DNA of 64,000 bases from assembly GCA_010672965.1 (NCBI GenBank), contig JAAHFN010000007.1, positions 265,145-329,144 on the forward strand. The letters are read 5' to 3'. Positions 43,050 through 51,002 of this stretch are shown piece after piece. Numbering within the stretch: the stretch's first letter is position 1; each line of letters begins with the position of its first letter. The stretch comes from Oscillatoria sp. SIO1A7 (GTDB lineage Bacteria > Cyanobacteriota > Cyanobacteriia > Cyanobacteriales > Laspinemataceae). The position numbers were made by a program, and so were the translations under genes. The notes under the pieces are model-generated. The model ran no database searches, had not been told where the DNA came from, and saw nothing but the letters and a program-made list of their open reading frames with translations.

Positions 43050-43286
43050 ATGAAGAAACTACCCAACTTTACTGCCCAGCAAAGCCTTGCATCCCTGGAA
43101 ACTGCAGGCACAGCAACTACTCTTGAGGCGGCGGCGCCTGGGATTGAGCCAGCCATCGACATTTGGTGCATGGTTAAATGTATCGGCACGAAAGCTCTTG
43201 GATGCGCCTATTGCTTAGTCAGCCCAGTCTGTTGGGCAACTTGTGCCGGGCCTGGAGCGGTGGGCTGTATTAGTAAGTGCATCTAG
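43050..43286 (+). CDS. Cys-rich 78-aa putative RiPP/bacteriocin-like precursor peptide 2
   Basis: ATG 43050 has an AAGGAAA ribosome binding site about 12 nt upstream and gives MKKLPNFTAQQSL. The peptide has exactly the same length as peptide 1 and the same cysteine order, with one extra residue in the second loop (C-x3-C-x7-C-x2-C-x5-C-x3-C-x7-C-x3-C). Shared blocks are CWA-x-CAGP and the C-I-x2-C ending. The leader otherwise differs (ASLETAGTATTLEAAAPGIE), and its GIEP/AID region could hold a processing site. It is probably a two-peptide partner or paralogue of peptide 1. Confidence 0.72.
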   Translation: MKKLPNFTAQQSLASLETAGTATTLEAAAPGIEPAIDIWCMVKCIGTKALGCAYCLVSPVCWATCAGPGAVGCISKCI

Positions 43287-43306
43287 TAATCTTAAGACCA
43301 ATCTTA

Positions 43307-43396
43307 GGACTTACGCAGGGGTTCTATATGTAGGGTGCCTCACCGGGCACCAGACGTTTTTTTATAGCATTCGATCTTATAAGAAGGCGTAAGTCC
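43307..43396. mobile_element. MITE-like element, family A, third copy
   Basis: GGACTTACGCA (43307-43317) and GGCGTAAGTCC (43386-43396) are 11-bp ends with one mismatch. It lies between the Cys-rich peptides and the LamG gene. Confidence 0.6.
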
Positions 43397-43507
43397 TGAA
43401 TCTATTGGAAGCAGAAGTAGCTCAGATGCGCAGGCGAAATTGACCCTTGGCAGTCAAGGGTCGCCCTCACTGACAACCTTGCAGGAATAAAACAGTCTTC
43501 CCTGCAA

Positions 43508-44440
43508 ATGGTATTGACTTTATTAACTAGATCGACAAGGAAATTAATCGTGATAAAACAAGTGACCGAGCTAACTATTCCCCGCTATGCGCCAGTGTGG
43601 GATACAATCCTAAAGTTTAACGGAGCCAGCGATTATGTGGAAATTCCAAATAACGAGGATATAGATTTTGCTAGCAAGCAAGACTTCACGATCGCGTTCT
43701 GGGTCTTGGCAGAAAAACAACAAAAAAATACCAGCAACAGCGACAACGGCATAGTTGAAAAATGGTCTTCAAGCAAAGGATATCCTTATGCAATCAGATA
43801 CTTGAATGAAAAGGCAGGCGACAATGCTGGAAAAATAGTTGCGGCGATATACGACGGAACTGTTAATGCATCAATTATGTCAAAAACTAAAGTTGATGAC
43901 GGACAATTTCACTATGTTGCTTTTGTGAGAAAGACAGAAGGGAAGAACACCAAACTTTACTTATACATTGATGGAGAGGAGGAGGCAAGCGCTGACGACA
44001 ATAGCACCGGAGATACAAAAAATAATTCTCCACTCTATCTAGGACGGCGCGGTGATAATACTAATTATTTCACGGGCTGTATTGGCCGCTTGCTGATTTT
44101 TAATAAGGCGCTGGAAAAAGAGGGAATCCATTATTGCATGGAGAAAAATAGTACTATATTGCCCCAAGACAGTCCGTTATTGCTTAAAGGCGGCCTAGTC
44201 GGCGCTTGGCGCTGCAACGAAGGTTACGGGACTATAGCTTTCGACTATGCCAAGAGTAACAATGGCATACTAGGTGGAAGCGATGGCGAAAATGCTCGGC
44301 CAGTCTGGGTAGTCTCGACTATCCCGATGCCTCTTGATTTCGCAGGCATACATAATTCTATCAAAATGCCCGAGTTCCTCAAAGGCAAAGAACAAGAGGC
44401 AGATATACCAAAAGATCTGAGTTTGTTTGTGCGCAAGTAG
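43508..44440 (+). CDS. LamG/concanavalin-A-like jelly-roll domain protein
   Basis: In this 310-aa protein, residues about 35-205 are a LamG-type jelly roll: LKFNGASDYVEIPNNEDIDF, FTIAFWVLAEKQ, DDGQFHYVAFVRK, LYLYIDGEE, LYLGRRGDNTNYFTGCIGRL, FNKAL. This is followed by a second, shorter strand set (GLVGAWRCNEGYGTIAFDYA). LamG domains bind glycans or proteins outside the cell. No signal peptide is visible from ATG 43508, so export would need a non-Sec route. The gene ends at a good terminator, closing the locus. Confidence 0.85.
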   Translation: MVLTLLTRSTRKLIVIKQVTELTIPRYAPVWDTILKFNGASDYVEIPNNEDIDFASKQDFTIAFWVLAEKQQKNTSNSDNGIVEKWSSSKGYPYAIRYLNEKAGDNAGKIVAAIYDGTVNASIMSKTKVDDGQFHYVAFVRKTEGKNTKLYLYIDGEEEASADDNSTGDTKNNSPLYLGRRGDNTNYFTGCIGRLLIFNKALEKEGIHYCMEKNSTILPQDSPLLLKGGLVGAWRCNEGYGTIAFDYAKSNNGILGGSDGENARPVWVVSTIPMPLDFAGIHNSIKMPEFLKGKEQEADIPKDLSLFVRK

Positions 44441-44459
44441 AACCTGTATAGGGAGCCAC

Positions 44460-44492
44460 AAGGGGGAAATAGCTTCGCTTACCCCCTTTTTA
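44460..44492 (+). terminator. Rho-independent terminator after the LamG gene
   Basis: AAGGGGG (44460-44466) pairs with CCCCCTT (44482-44488), followed by TTTATTTT. It is 20 nt after the stop codon and marks the end of the peptide/PatG-like locus. Confidence 0.75.
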
Positions 44493-44608
44493 TTTTGTCT
44501 TTAATTTCGAGTGGATTGCCGATTTCACCGCAGTTCAAGTCTATTACGATCGCCCCAATGCCAAATTCCCTGTTTCCCAATGGCCCAATGCCCAATGCCC
44601 CATGCCTT

Positions 44609-46432
44609 CTATCCGATCGCCGCTGACTTCGACCAAATATTATTTTGCACCAAAGTATGAACTCGCCAGTTCGGTTCGGCTTGAGGAAAATCGCTGCGAT
44701 AGTGACCGCCGCGACTTTCGACCCGAAAAGCGGCGCTAGTTAAAATCAAATAAGCCACATCCAACAAATTGCCAGTTTCTCCCCAAAAGCGCAATTGCTT
44801 TTCTGGCTCCGGCAACAACTCCGATAAATCCGCTTCAGCAAGAGATTGCCCGGGGGTCAGGTTCAGCAGTTTTTGACTGAGGGGAAGAGCGGCAAACTCT
44901 GCTTGCCAGACTTGCACCCGTTCTATAGCTTCTTCCAAAGCCGCTCGACCGCGATAGATACCGGCACTCTGCCAGACCAGACGCGGCAACTCCTGCCGAA
45001 TCGCTTCGAGCTTGGCTTGCTGAGCTGGCCAATCCTGCTTCTGGGAAAAGTTGCTAAGTCGCTCTTTTGTCGAAACGCCACTTATAGGATTTTTTTCTGG
45101 TTGTTCTTCTCGTTCCTGTTCTTGTTCTTTTAACAGAGAATCAGAATCGGTTGCTTCTCCAGTCAGGGTACTCGATGCCAGTTGAGCGCCAAAGACGATA
45201 CATTCCAAGAGGGAATTGCTAGCGAGGCGATTAGCACCGTGAACTCCCGTGCTGGCAGTTTCCCCGATCGCATATAAGCCAGCAATAGAAGTAGCACAGG
45301 TCAAATCCGTAGCGATTCCCCCCATCCAGTAATGAGCCGCCGGAGCCACGGGCACTGGTTCGGTGAAGACATCTATCCCCCATTGGCGGCAAACCCGAAT
45401 AATGTTGGGAAAGCGCTCTCTAATCTTCTCCGGGGAAATAGGTCGCATGTCCAACCAGACATTAGCTTCGGCAGGATCGGCACCGCTATTTTGCAAGTGC
45501 TGAAAAATGGCTCGGCTGACGGTATCTCTAGGTGCCAATTCCCCTTTCGGGTGATAATCGAAGGCAAATCGATAGCCGCTAGAATCGACCAAATGAGCCC
45601 CTTCTCCTCGCACCGCTTCGCTAATCAGAAAGCGAGGAGCGCCGGTTTTGCTCAGAGCTGTAGGGTGAAACTGGACAAATTCCAAATCTCGCACAATAGC
45701 ACCGGCGCGCCATGCCATTGCCACCCCGTCCCCCGTACTGACGGGTGGGTTGGTGGTTTGAGCGAAGACTTGGCCGCCGCCTCCAGTGGCGACGACGACG
45801 GCACGGGCTGGCAGCCAAGTAATTTTATTTTGATAAACCAAGCAAACTCCCTGGCATCGGGTTTTGCTTTGTCGGGGCATATTCGCTAAATCTTTCGCTC
45901 CAGGATCTTCGCCTTTATCCCCCTCTGCATCTTCGGGCTGTTCCGTTGCTTCTGCCGGAGCGAGCCAAAGACTGAGGACGAAGCCTGGGGAGAGTACCTG
46001 AATATTTTCCCGATTCAAGACTTTAGCAGTCAGGGCGCTGACTACCGCTCGCCCGGTGGTGTCGGAGGCATGCAGAACCCGACGGCGAGAGTGAGCGGCT
46101 TCTAGGGTGAGGGCGAGTCCGGCATCGGGACTGCGATCGAAGCCTACACCCAGCTCGACTAGAGATTCGACACATTCCCGGGCTTTTTCCGCCAGAAATT
46201 GAACTGCTTCTATTTCACAGAGACCGGCACCGGCGCGGAGGGTGTCTTCTATATGGAGTAGGGGGGAATCGTCGGGAGCGATCGCTGCTGCCATGCCCCC
46301 CTGAGCCCAATCGCTGGCGGACAAAGAGAGGCGGTCTTTGCTAATCAAACCGACCCGACAGGATTCTGGCAAGCAAAGAGCGGCATAAAGACCGGCAGCA
46401 CCGGCGCCTACAACCAGAACGTCAAAGGGCAT
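44609..46432 (-). CDS. nadB: L-aspartate oxidase
   Basis: This FAD enzyme oxidises L-aspartate to iminoaspartate, the first step of de novo NAD synthesis with NadA. The 607-aa protein starts MPFDVLVVGAGAAGLYAALC (dinucleotide-binding GxGxxG). It keeps SASDWAQGGMAAAI, the HASDTTGRAVV region, VATGGGGQVFAQTTNP, FHPTAL, AVRGEGAHLVDSSGYRF and YWMGGIATDL...GLYAIGETASTGVHGANRLASNSLLECI. I chose ATG 46432, since the frame upstream is only GTGTAGG tandem repeat. It is longer than the usual 540 or so residues because of two acidic/charged inserts, at about 183-215 (EQPEDAEGDKGEDPG) and about 440-475 (KEQEQEREEQPE). It stands alone, without nadA or nadC. Confidence 0.95.
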   Translation of the reverse strand: MPFDVLVVGAGAAGLYAALCLPESCRVGLISKDRLSLSASDWAQGGMAAAIAPDDSPLLHIEDTLRAGAGLCEIEAVQFLAEKARECVESLVELGVGFDRSPDAGLALTLEAAHSRRRVLHASDTTGRAVVSALTAKVLNRENIQVLSPGFVLSLWLAPAEATEQPEDAEGDKGEDPGAKDLANMPRQSKTRCQGVCLVYQNKITWLPARAVVVATGGGGQVFAQTTNPPVSTGDGVAMAWRAGAIVRDLEFVQFHPTALSKTGAPRFLISEAVRGEGAHLVDSSGYRFAFDYHPKGELAPRDTVSRAIFQHLQNSGADPAEANVWLDMRPISPEKIRERFPNIIRVCRQWGIDVFTEPVPVAPAAHYWMGGIATDLTCATSIAGLYAIGETASTGVHGANRLASNSLLECIVFGAQLASSTLTGEATDSDSLLKEQEQEREEQPEKNPISGVSTKERLSNFSQKQDWPAQQAKLEAIRQELPRLVWQSAGIYRGRAALEEAIERVQVWQAEFAALPLSQKLLNLTPGQSLAEADLSELLPEPEKQLRFWGETGNLLDVAYLILTSAAFRVESRGGHYRSDFPQAEPNWRVHTLVQNNIWSKSAAIG

Positions 46433-46770
46433 GGGGGTGTAGGGTGTAGGGTGTAGGGTGTGGGGTGTAGGAAAAGAGAGAGGGAATTGGGCATTGGGCA
46501 TTGGGCTAAAAACTAGGGTGTAGGGTGTAGGGTGTAGGGTGTAGGGATAAGAAGGAGACTTTGGAGAATAAGCTAAAAGCCTGAGTTTCTGCCTACACCC
46601 TACACCCTACACCCTACACCCTAACTATGGACATGGGGACATAGAGACTTGGGGACTGGGAGGGCGAGCGGTGGGCTGCATAAGTTTCTGGGGCGAAGCA
46701 TTCCATTATAATACTTTTCTCTTATAGCCCAGGGTTATCTCGGGAATGCTGTCGCCCCTACCGCCCCTAC
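46433..46770. repeat. Heptameric (TGTAGGG)n tandem repeats and a family B core upstream of nadB
   Basis: GGTGTAG units occur at 46433..46480 and 46510..46552; the complementary CCTACAC units at about 46591..46622 could pair with them as a long hairpin. A family B core follows at 46688..46770. Further CCTACACC units and TCCCCATGTCCCCAAG repeats continue to about 46960. No gene is visible between 46433 and 47167. Confidence 0.8.
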
Positions 46771-47167
46771 ACCTTATTGCGAGGGTCTATCTGCCAACTC
46801 GGACGTCAAATCTACCCTTTCATTGGTCCCCACGTCCCCAAGCATGAGCTTGGTCGTTGCGGTCCCCCATGTCCCCATGTCCCCAAGTCCCCCATGTCCC
46901 CAAGTCCCCCGGTCCCCTTGTCTTCCCTACACCCCACACCCTACACCCTACACCCTTACCAAAACTATGGACTCCGCAATCTGAGAAGAATCCTCGGAAT
47001 TTACCGTTTGACTCTCCCCCGATCGCGGAGCCCTAAAAAACCGTCAACCTAGAAGCCAGAGAATTGGGTTCTTCGCGAATTGGGTCTTAGAGTTAGTTTT
47101 GAGAATTAGACCAAAGAACTGGGTGCCAAAATTTGGGTCCCTTGAATTGGGTCTGAGAACTGAGCGT

Positions 47168-47596
47168 TTAGTAGTAGCCGTTGTTAATGCGATCGTCGCC
47201 TTCTACGAAAGCGGGGATGGGTGCAGTGACGGTGAAAAGGTCCATGTTGTCTTTGAGCCGTTCTTTCTGGCGATCGCTGAGTCCGGAAATATTGAGAATG
47301 TCCTCTACTTTTTCGTAGGGACCATTGTTAACTATTTTTGAAGCCAAGCCCGGGTAGAAGCCTCGATATTTACGGAAGGCGCGGATATTGGTGTTATTGA
47401 CATCGATTTTGTAGCCAATTTTGGCCCTTTTGTCATCTACCTTATTGCGGATAGGAGCTTCTGCCAGCAAGATAGGGGTTTGGCCCGTAACCTCAGTTAA
47501 ACCCGCTGCCAATGAACTTTGGGGCGTTCCCAGCCATGTCAGACAGGCGATCGCCAACAAACCCAAGACTGTAAACGTGCGAGCCAATCGTCTCAT
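47168..47596 (-). CDS. psbU: Photosystem II 12 kDa extrinsic protein PsbU
   Basis: The 142-aa precursor has a Sec-type signal peptide (MRRLARTFTVLGLLAIACLT, cut near the ALA-like SSLAAG/LLAEA region), which directs it to the thylakoid lumen. The mature part has the PsbU helix-hairpin-helix fold: KIDVNNTNIRAFRKYRGFYP, LASKIVNNGPYEKVEDILNI, LSDRQKERLKDNMDLFTVT. PsbU binds the lumenal face of photosystem II and stabilises the Mn4CaO5 cluster and chloride/calcium retention. It is monocistronic by context. It is a firm marker that the host is a cyanobacterium. Confidence 0.97.
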   Translation of the reverse strand: MRRLARTFTVLGLLAIACLTWLGTPQSSLAAGLTEVTGQTPILLAEAPIRNKVDDKRAKIGYKIDVNNTNIRAFRKYRGFYPGLASKIVNNGPYEKVEDILNISGLSDRQKERLKDNMDLFTVTAPIPAFVEGDDRINNGYY

Positions 47597-47639
47597 AAGT
47601 AGGTTCCTCTCTTAATCATAAATAGGTCTTATGAGAAAA

Positions 47640-48050
47640 TTATTGCAGAATGTTGCCGAAATTAGCTGTTAGCTCTCAGTTTTCAGCAAGAAAGCGATCG
47701 GCTTTCAGCTTTCAGCTTTCAGCTTTCAGCTTTCAGCGGAGTGCTACTCCTACTCCTGGAGTCTTTGCGTAAGTCAAGTCAAATCAAATGCTAATGCTGA
47801 AAGGCGATCGGCGAGCGGCTTCCGCTGACCCACCAACCGCGCTTCTGCTGACCGCTGATAGCTGACTGTTGACCCACCGACCGCTGACCCACCGACCGCG
47901 CTTCTGCTGAATGATGACAGCTAAATGATGATAGCTGGCTATTGATAGCTAGCTACTGATGAAATGAACCTTATAGCTGATAGCTGACTGCTGACCGCTG
48001 ATAGCTAACCGCTGATAGCTGACCGCTGATAGCTGACCGCTGACCGCTCT
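47640..48050. repeat. CAGCTTT and GCTGATAGCTGACC short tandem repeats
   Basis: A run of CAGCTTT heptamers (about 47698..47740) is followed by many CCGCTGATAGCTGA / CCACCGACCGC units to 48050. It is non-coding and fills the gap between psbU and the cyclase gene. Confidence 0.8.
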
Positions 48051-48056
48051 TATAAA

Positions 48057-49067
48057 TTATTTGCCCAGAAGCTCTTGCAAGTCGGCAAAATAACCCCCAT
48101 AAGTGACTGTGGGGGTATCGTAGCCTTTCAAATGAACCTTATACTGCTCGAATCGCTTCTGGCCTGGGCCTAAACCCGAGAGGCATTGAGCGGTAGTTTC
48201 GCCCAAGGCAATATCGCGGCCAATTTCCTTAGTTGCCGATTCTAAGCGAAAGGCAGCGTTGACTGTATCGCCTAAAGCCGTGTAATCCGGGCAATCGCCG
48301 CTCCCTGAATTGCCCACCATCGCATGTCCCGTATTGACCCCGGCAGCGATGCGCAAAGGAAAGGGCAGGGGAAAGCTTTTATTAATATCCTCCGTTGCCT
48401 GATAGAGAGCTTCTAGGGAGCTAACAATCTGCACGACCTCATCATTGCTGGCTTTTTCGCTGTTATGGAACCAGACTGCCATAACTGCATCGCCAATATA
48501 TTTATCGACCCAGCTACCGTGGTCTCGGATAATGTTGCCGACATTGCGGAACCAAGTACCAATGACCTCGGAGAGGACTTTTTCATCGAGTTGCCTGGTC
48601 AGGACCGTGAAATTGCGAATATCCACTACCATCACTGAGATGAGGCGGCGGACGTATAAAGCGGCAGTTGCCGTCAAGTCTTGCGAGTCTGGATCTTCTG
48701 GGTTCGGCTCTTCTTCCTCTTTGTTGGTGGGACAATAGAAAGAAAGCTCTGTTTCCCCAAAGGTGAGGCGATCGCGATCTTGCAAAGTCACCGGAATGGT
48801 CACCCGTCTTCCATTGACAAACGAGCCATTGCGCGAACCCAGATCTATAAGGTAGAATTCCCCAGTTTCGTTACATTGCAACATCGCGTGGTTGCGGGAA
48901 ATCCATCGATCCGAGAGAACAAAATTATTATCTTCATTGCGACCTATAGTCCAACAATTGCTACCTACCAAAGGAAGATAGCGATTTCCATTCGGATTCT
49001 TATGGACCAGATGAGGAGCGCGTTTCAAAGTCACCGCTGGTGCCCAACTTACGACTGGTTGTTCCAC
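48057..49067 (-). CDS. FHA domain-containing class III adenylate/guanylate cyclase
   Basis: This 336-aa protein has an N-terminal FHA domain at about residues 32-110 (WTIGRNEDNN, DRWISRNHAML, DLGSRNGSFVNG), which binds phosphothreonine. After an acidic linker comes a class III cyclase domain at about 138-325. The metal-binding aspartates are in VMVVDIRNFTV and YIGDAVMAVW. The purine-binding lysine is in SWVDKYIGD and its partner aspartate in CPDYTALGD. The transition-state Asn and Arg are in GDTVNAAFRLES. The DK/D pair favours ATP, so it likely makes cAMP. FHA input suggests control by Ser/Thr phosphorylation. It lacks membrane segments and is 71 bp from the next gene. Confidence 0.92.
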   Translation of the reverse strand: MEQPVVSWAPAVTLKRAPHLVHKNPNGNRYLPLVGSNCWTIGRNEDNNFVLSDRWISRNHAMLQCNETGEFYLIDLGSRNGSFVNGRRVTIPVTLQDRDRLTFGETELSFYCPTNKEEEEPNPEDPDSQDLTATAALYVRRLISVMVVDIRNFTVLTRQLDEKVLSEVIGTWFRNVGNIIRDHGSWVDKYIGDAVMAVWFHNSEKASNDEVVQIVSSLEALYQATEDINKSFPLPFPLRIAAGVNTGHAMVGNSGSGDCPDYTALGDTVNAAFRLESATKEIGRDIALGETTAQCLSGLGPGQKRFEQYKVHLKGYDTPTVTYGGYFADLQELLGK

Positions 49068-49138
49068 AATTCTTATTTTGAAACAATATTCGATGACCCG
49101 ATTCCTAGCTGGGAATCAGCATCCCAGTCAAATATTCT

Positions 49139-49870
49139 TTAGGCGGCTTCTGCGGCCAGCCAAAAAAGTCCATCTACCAAAATTGTACTTAACACAGCAC
49201 CGGAGAATGCCCATCTGTGCAAGTATGGGGTGCCAGAGCCCTTACCCAATCTTAACGAGAGTACCCCCGTGGCTAGGAGAATTGCTGCCAATAGCGCAGC
49301 ACAACCAATACCCCAAGGAGTTTTGATTTGTGCGATCGCGCTTTGAAAAATAGGCAGCGCCAAAGTAGATTCTACCTGCATGAGTTTTCGCCAGTGTGGA
49401 ATCAGATCCACTAAATAGAAGTATAGGTCAGTAATTGCCGTTCCGAACAAAGAACCCAAATAAAACCAACTGCCTACCAACCATTGGCGGCGGCGGATAG
49501 ACCACAAAGCCAAGGGCAAACAAAGGGCCTCTACTGGCAAATGCAGCAAAGGTTCCCAGCGCAGGCCACCCCAATAGAGACTTCCAGCGAGCCAACTGCC
49601 ACTAAATCCCAGGAGTAGATCTCCCCAGACCTGGGTATAAGGGCGGGACCACAAGACTGACCCCAGCCAAATCCAAACACCAGTTATGGCTAAACTCGCT
49701 AATGGCAGATGCCGCACCAGAGGGGCTTGGGCAAAAACCGGCACGGAAACCAAAAACGCTGCAGCAGCAAAAACCCATCTAGCTTGGGATATTGTAGCTT
49801 TTCTTGAAACAACAGGCTCGGCTCCGTTGGCTAATATTATTCCCTCGACCCAGGAGGCCGTCTTGGCCAT
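49139..49870 (-). CDS. DUF3120 family membrane protein
   Basis: The protein has about 243 aa from ATG 49870; a start at 49900 would add ten residues. At least five hydrophobic segments are visible (VFAAAAFLVSVPVFAQAPLV; LPLASLAITGVWIWLGSVLW; LCLPLALWSI; FYLGSLFGTAITDLYFYLVD; GIGCAALLAAILLATGVLSL). The sequence matches my memory of the cyanobacterium-specific DUF3120 family, whose role is not known. It has the same strand as the downstream cyclase gene and a short gap, so the two may be co-transcribed. Confidence 0.8.
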   Translation of the reverse strand: MAKTASWVEGIILANGAEPVVSRKATISQARWVFAAAAFLVSVPVFAQAPLVRHLPLASLAITGVWIWLGSVLWSRPYTQVWGDLLLGFSGSWLAGSLYWGGLRWEPLLHLPVEALCLPLALWSIRRRQWLVGSWFYLGSLFGTAITDLYFYLVDLIPHWRKLMQVESTLALPIFQSAIAQIKTPWGIGCAALLAAILLATGVLSLRLGKGSGTPYLHRWAFSGAVLSTILVDGLFWLAAEAA

Positions 49871-49977
49871 GATGGCCCATTGAGCGATATTGTAAAACAA
49901 TTTTCTTTAACATTCTTAATTTAACTTTATCTACTGTAATGTATTGCGGCGCATTGGGCATTGGGCATGTTCGCATT

Positions 49978-50052
49978 GGAAGAGGCAGGGGGCAAGGGGG
50001 GCAAGGGGGCAAGGGGCAAGGGGGCAAGGGGCAAGGGGGCAAGGGAGACAAG
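49978..50052. repeat. GGGGCAAG tandem repeat
   Basis: Purine-rich GGGGCAAG(G) units are repeated about ten times upstream of the DUF3120 gene; non-coding. Confidence 0.8.
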
Positions 50053-50233
50053 GGGCATTGGGGTACATGGCTATATGGGGACCAGGAGTGTGGGGATATA
50101 GCACTAATTAATTAGGGCCGCTATGGTGTAGGCTATAAGGTGTTAAGAATAGAAAACCGACAGCGGCGATCTGACTTCCACCTATTGAGAAGGGGCGCTC
50201 TAAAAGAAAAATAACGATGTAATAGAGGGAAAT

Positions 50234-50347
50234 ATGTCCGAGCCCAGTACCATTAATTCTCCCAAACTGCACTCCCTGCCCCCAACCTCTGTCCCAGAAG
50301 ACCTGATGCGGGAACTTGAAAAGATTCGAGCGAGAATATTGGCCTAA
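50234..50347 (+). CDS. Possible 37-aa small protein
   Basis: ATG 50234 follows AGAGGGA by 4 nt and opens 37 codons ending ELEKIRARILA before TAA. The start is Pro/Ser-rich (MSEPSTINSPKLHSLPPTS) and the end is a short amphipathic helix. Two further tiny frames follow (about 50352 and 50429), so this may be the remnant of a longer decayed gene. There is no family match that I can name. The remainder of 49901..51002 is repeats. Confidence 0.3.
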   Translation: MSEPSTINSPKLHSLPPTSVPEDLMRELEKIRARILA

Positions 50348-50755
50348 TTTACTACAGATGATTCGTCTGTTCCGGAAAAGTGTGAGGAGTGAAACCGGCA
50401 GGCAGCAAGATGCACGGGTCAAAGGCTATGACTGAGATCGAGCAAACAGGTCCTATGGAGCATTCGCGTTGCTCTAGACAATCTTATTAGGTCTTGGGAG
50501 GAGTCTGGAGACCAACGGGAGCAAACAGAAACCGGGAGTATCTCCGTCAGGCTCTCGATCGAGATCGTCTTTCCAATCGTTCGCTGTTTCCACGAACAAA
50601 GCTATATTAGTTCTAGATTCTGGCGTTTTGGGAATGTTGACTAATCCCAAAACTAGCTCCGATGACTGCCAGAAGTGTAAAATTTGGTTCCGCTCTTTGC
50701 ATAGTAGCGGCTACAAGATGATGCTCCCTGAAATAGCCGACTATGAGGTGCGGCG

Positions 50756-50930
50756 AGAAGGGCAGAGGGGCAGAGGGGGCAGAAGGGCAGAGGGGGCAGA
50801 AGGGCAGAAGGGCAGAGGGGCAGAAGGGCAGAGGGGCAGAAGGGCAGAGGGGGCAGAAGGGCAGAGGGGGCAGAAGGGCAGAGGGGCAGAGGGGCAGAGG
50901 GGCAGAGGGGCAGAGGGGCAGAGGGGCAGT
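50756..50930. repeat. GGGCAGAG / GGGCAGAA tandem repeat
   Basis: About twenty units of 8-9 bp (GGGGCAGA, GAAGGGCA) form a purine-rich array just beyond the 3' end of the Cmr6-Cmr1-like gene. A CTCCCCTGCTCCCCTGCTCC stretch follows and could pair with it. Confidence 0.85.
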
Positions 50931-51002
50931 TTCCCTTGCTTCCTCCGCTTCCTCCGCTCCCCTGCTCCCCTGCTCCCCTGCTCCCTTGCTCCCCAGTCTC
51001 CC

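Noticed and set aside
42636..43286. Standard cyanobactin or lanthipeptide cluster
   Set aside because: No YcaO cyclodehydratase, prenyltransferase, LanM/LanB-type dehydratase or Gly-Gly leader is visible in the locus, so only a PatG-like, non-standard system can be claimed.
50108..50422. 104-aa minus-strand frame
   Set aside because: Low-complexity hydrophobic and basic mix with no start signal, lying opposite a slightly better short plus-strand frame.
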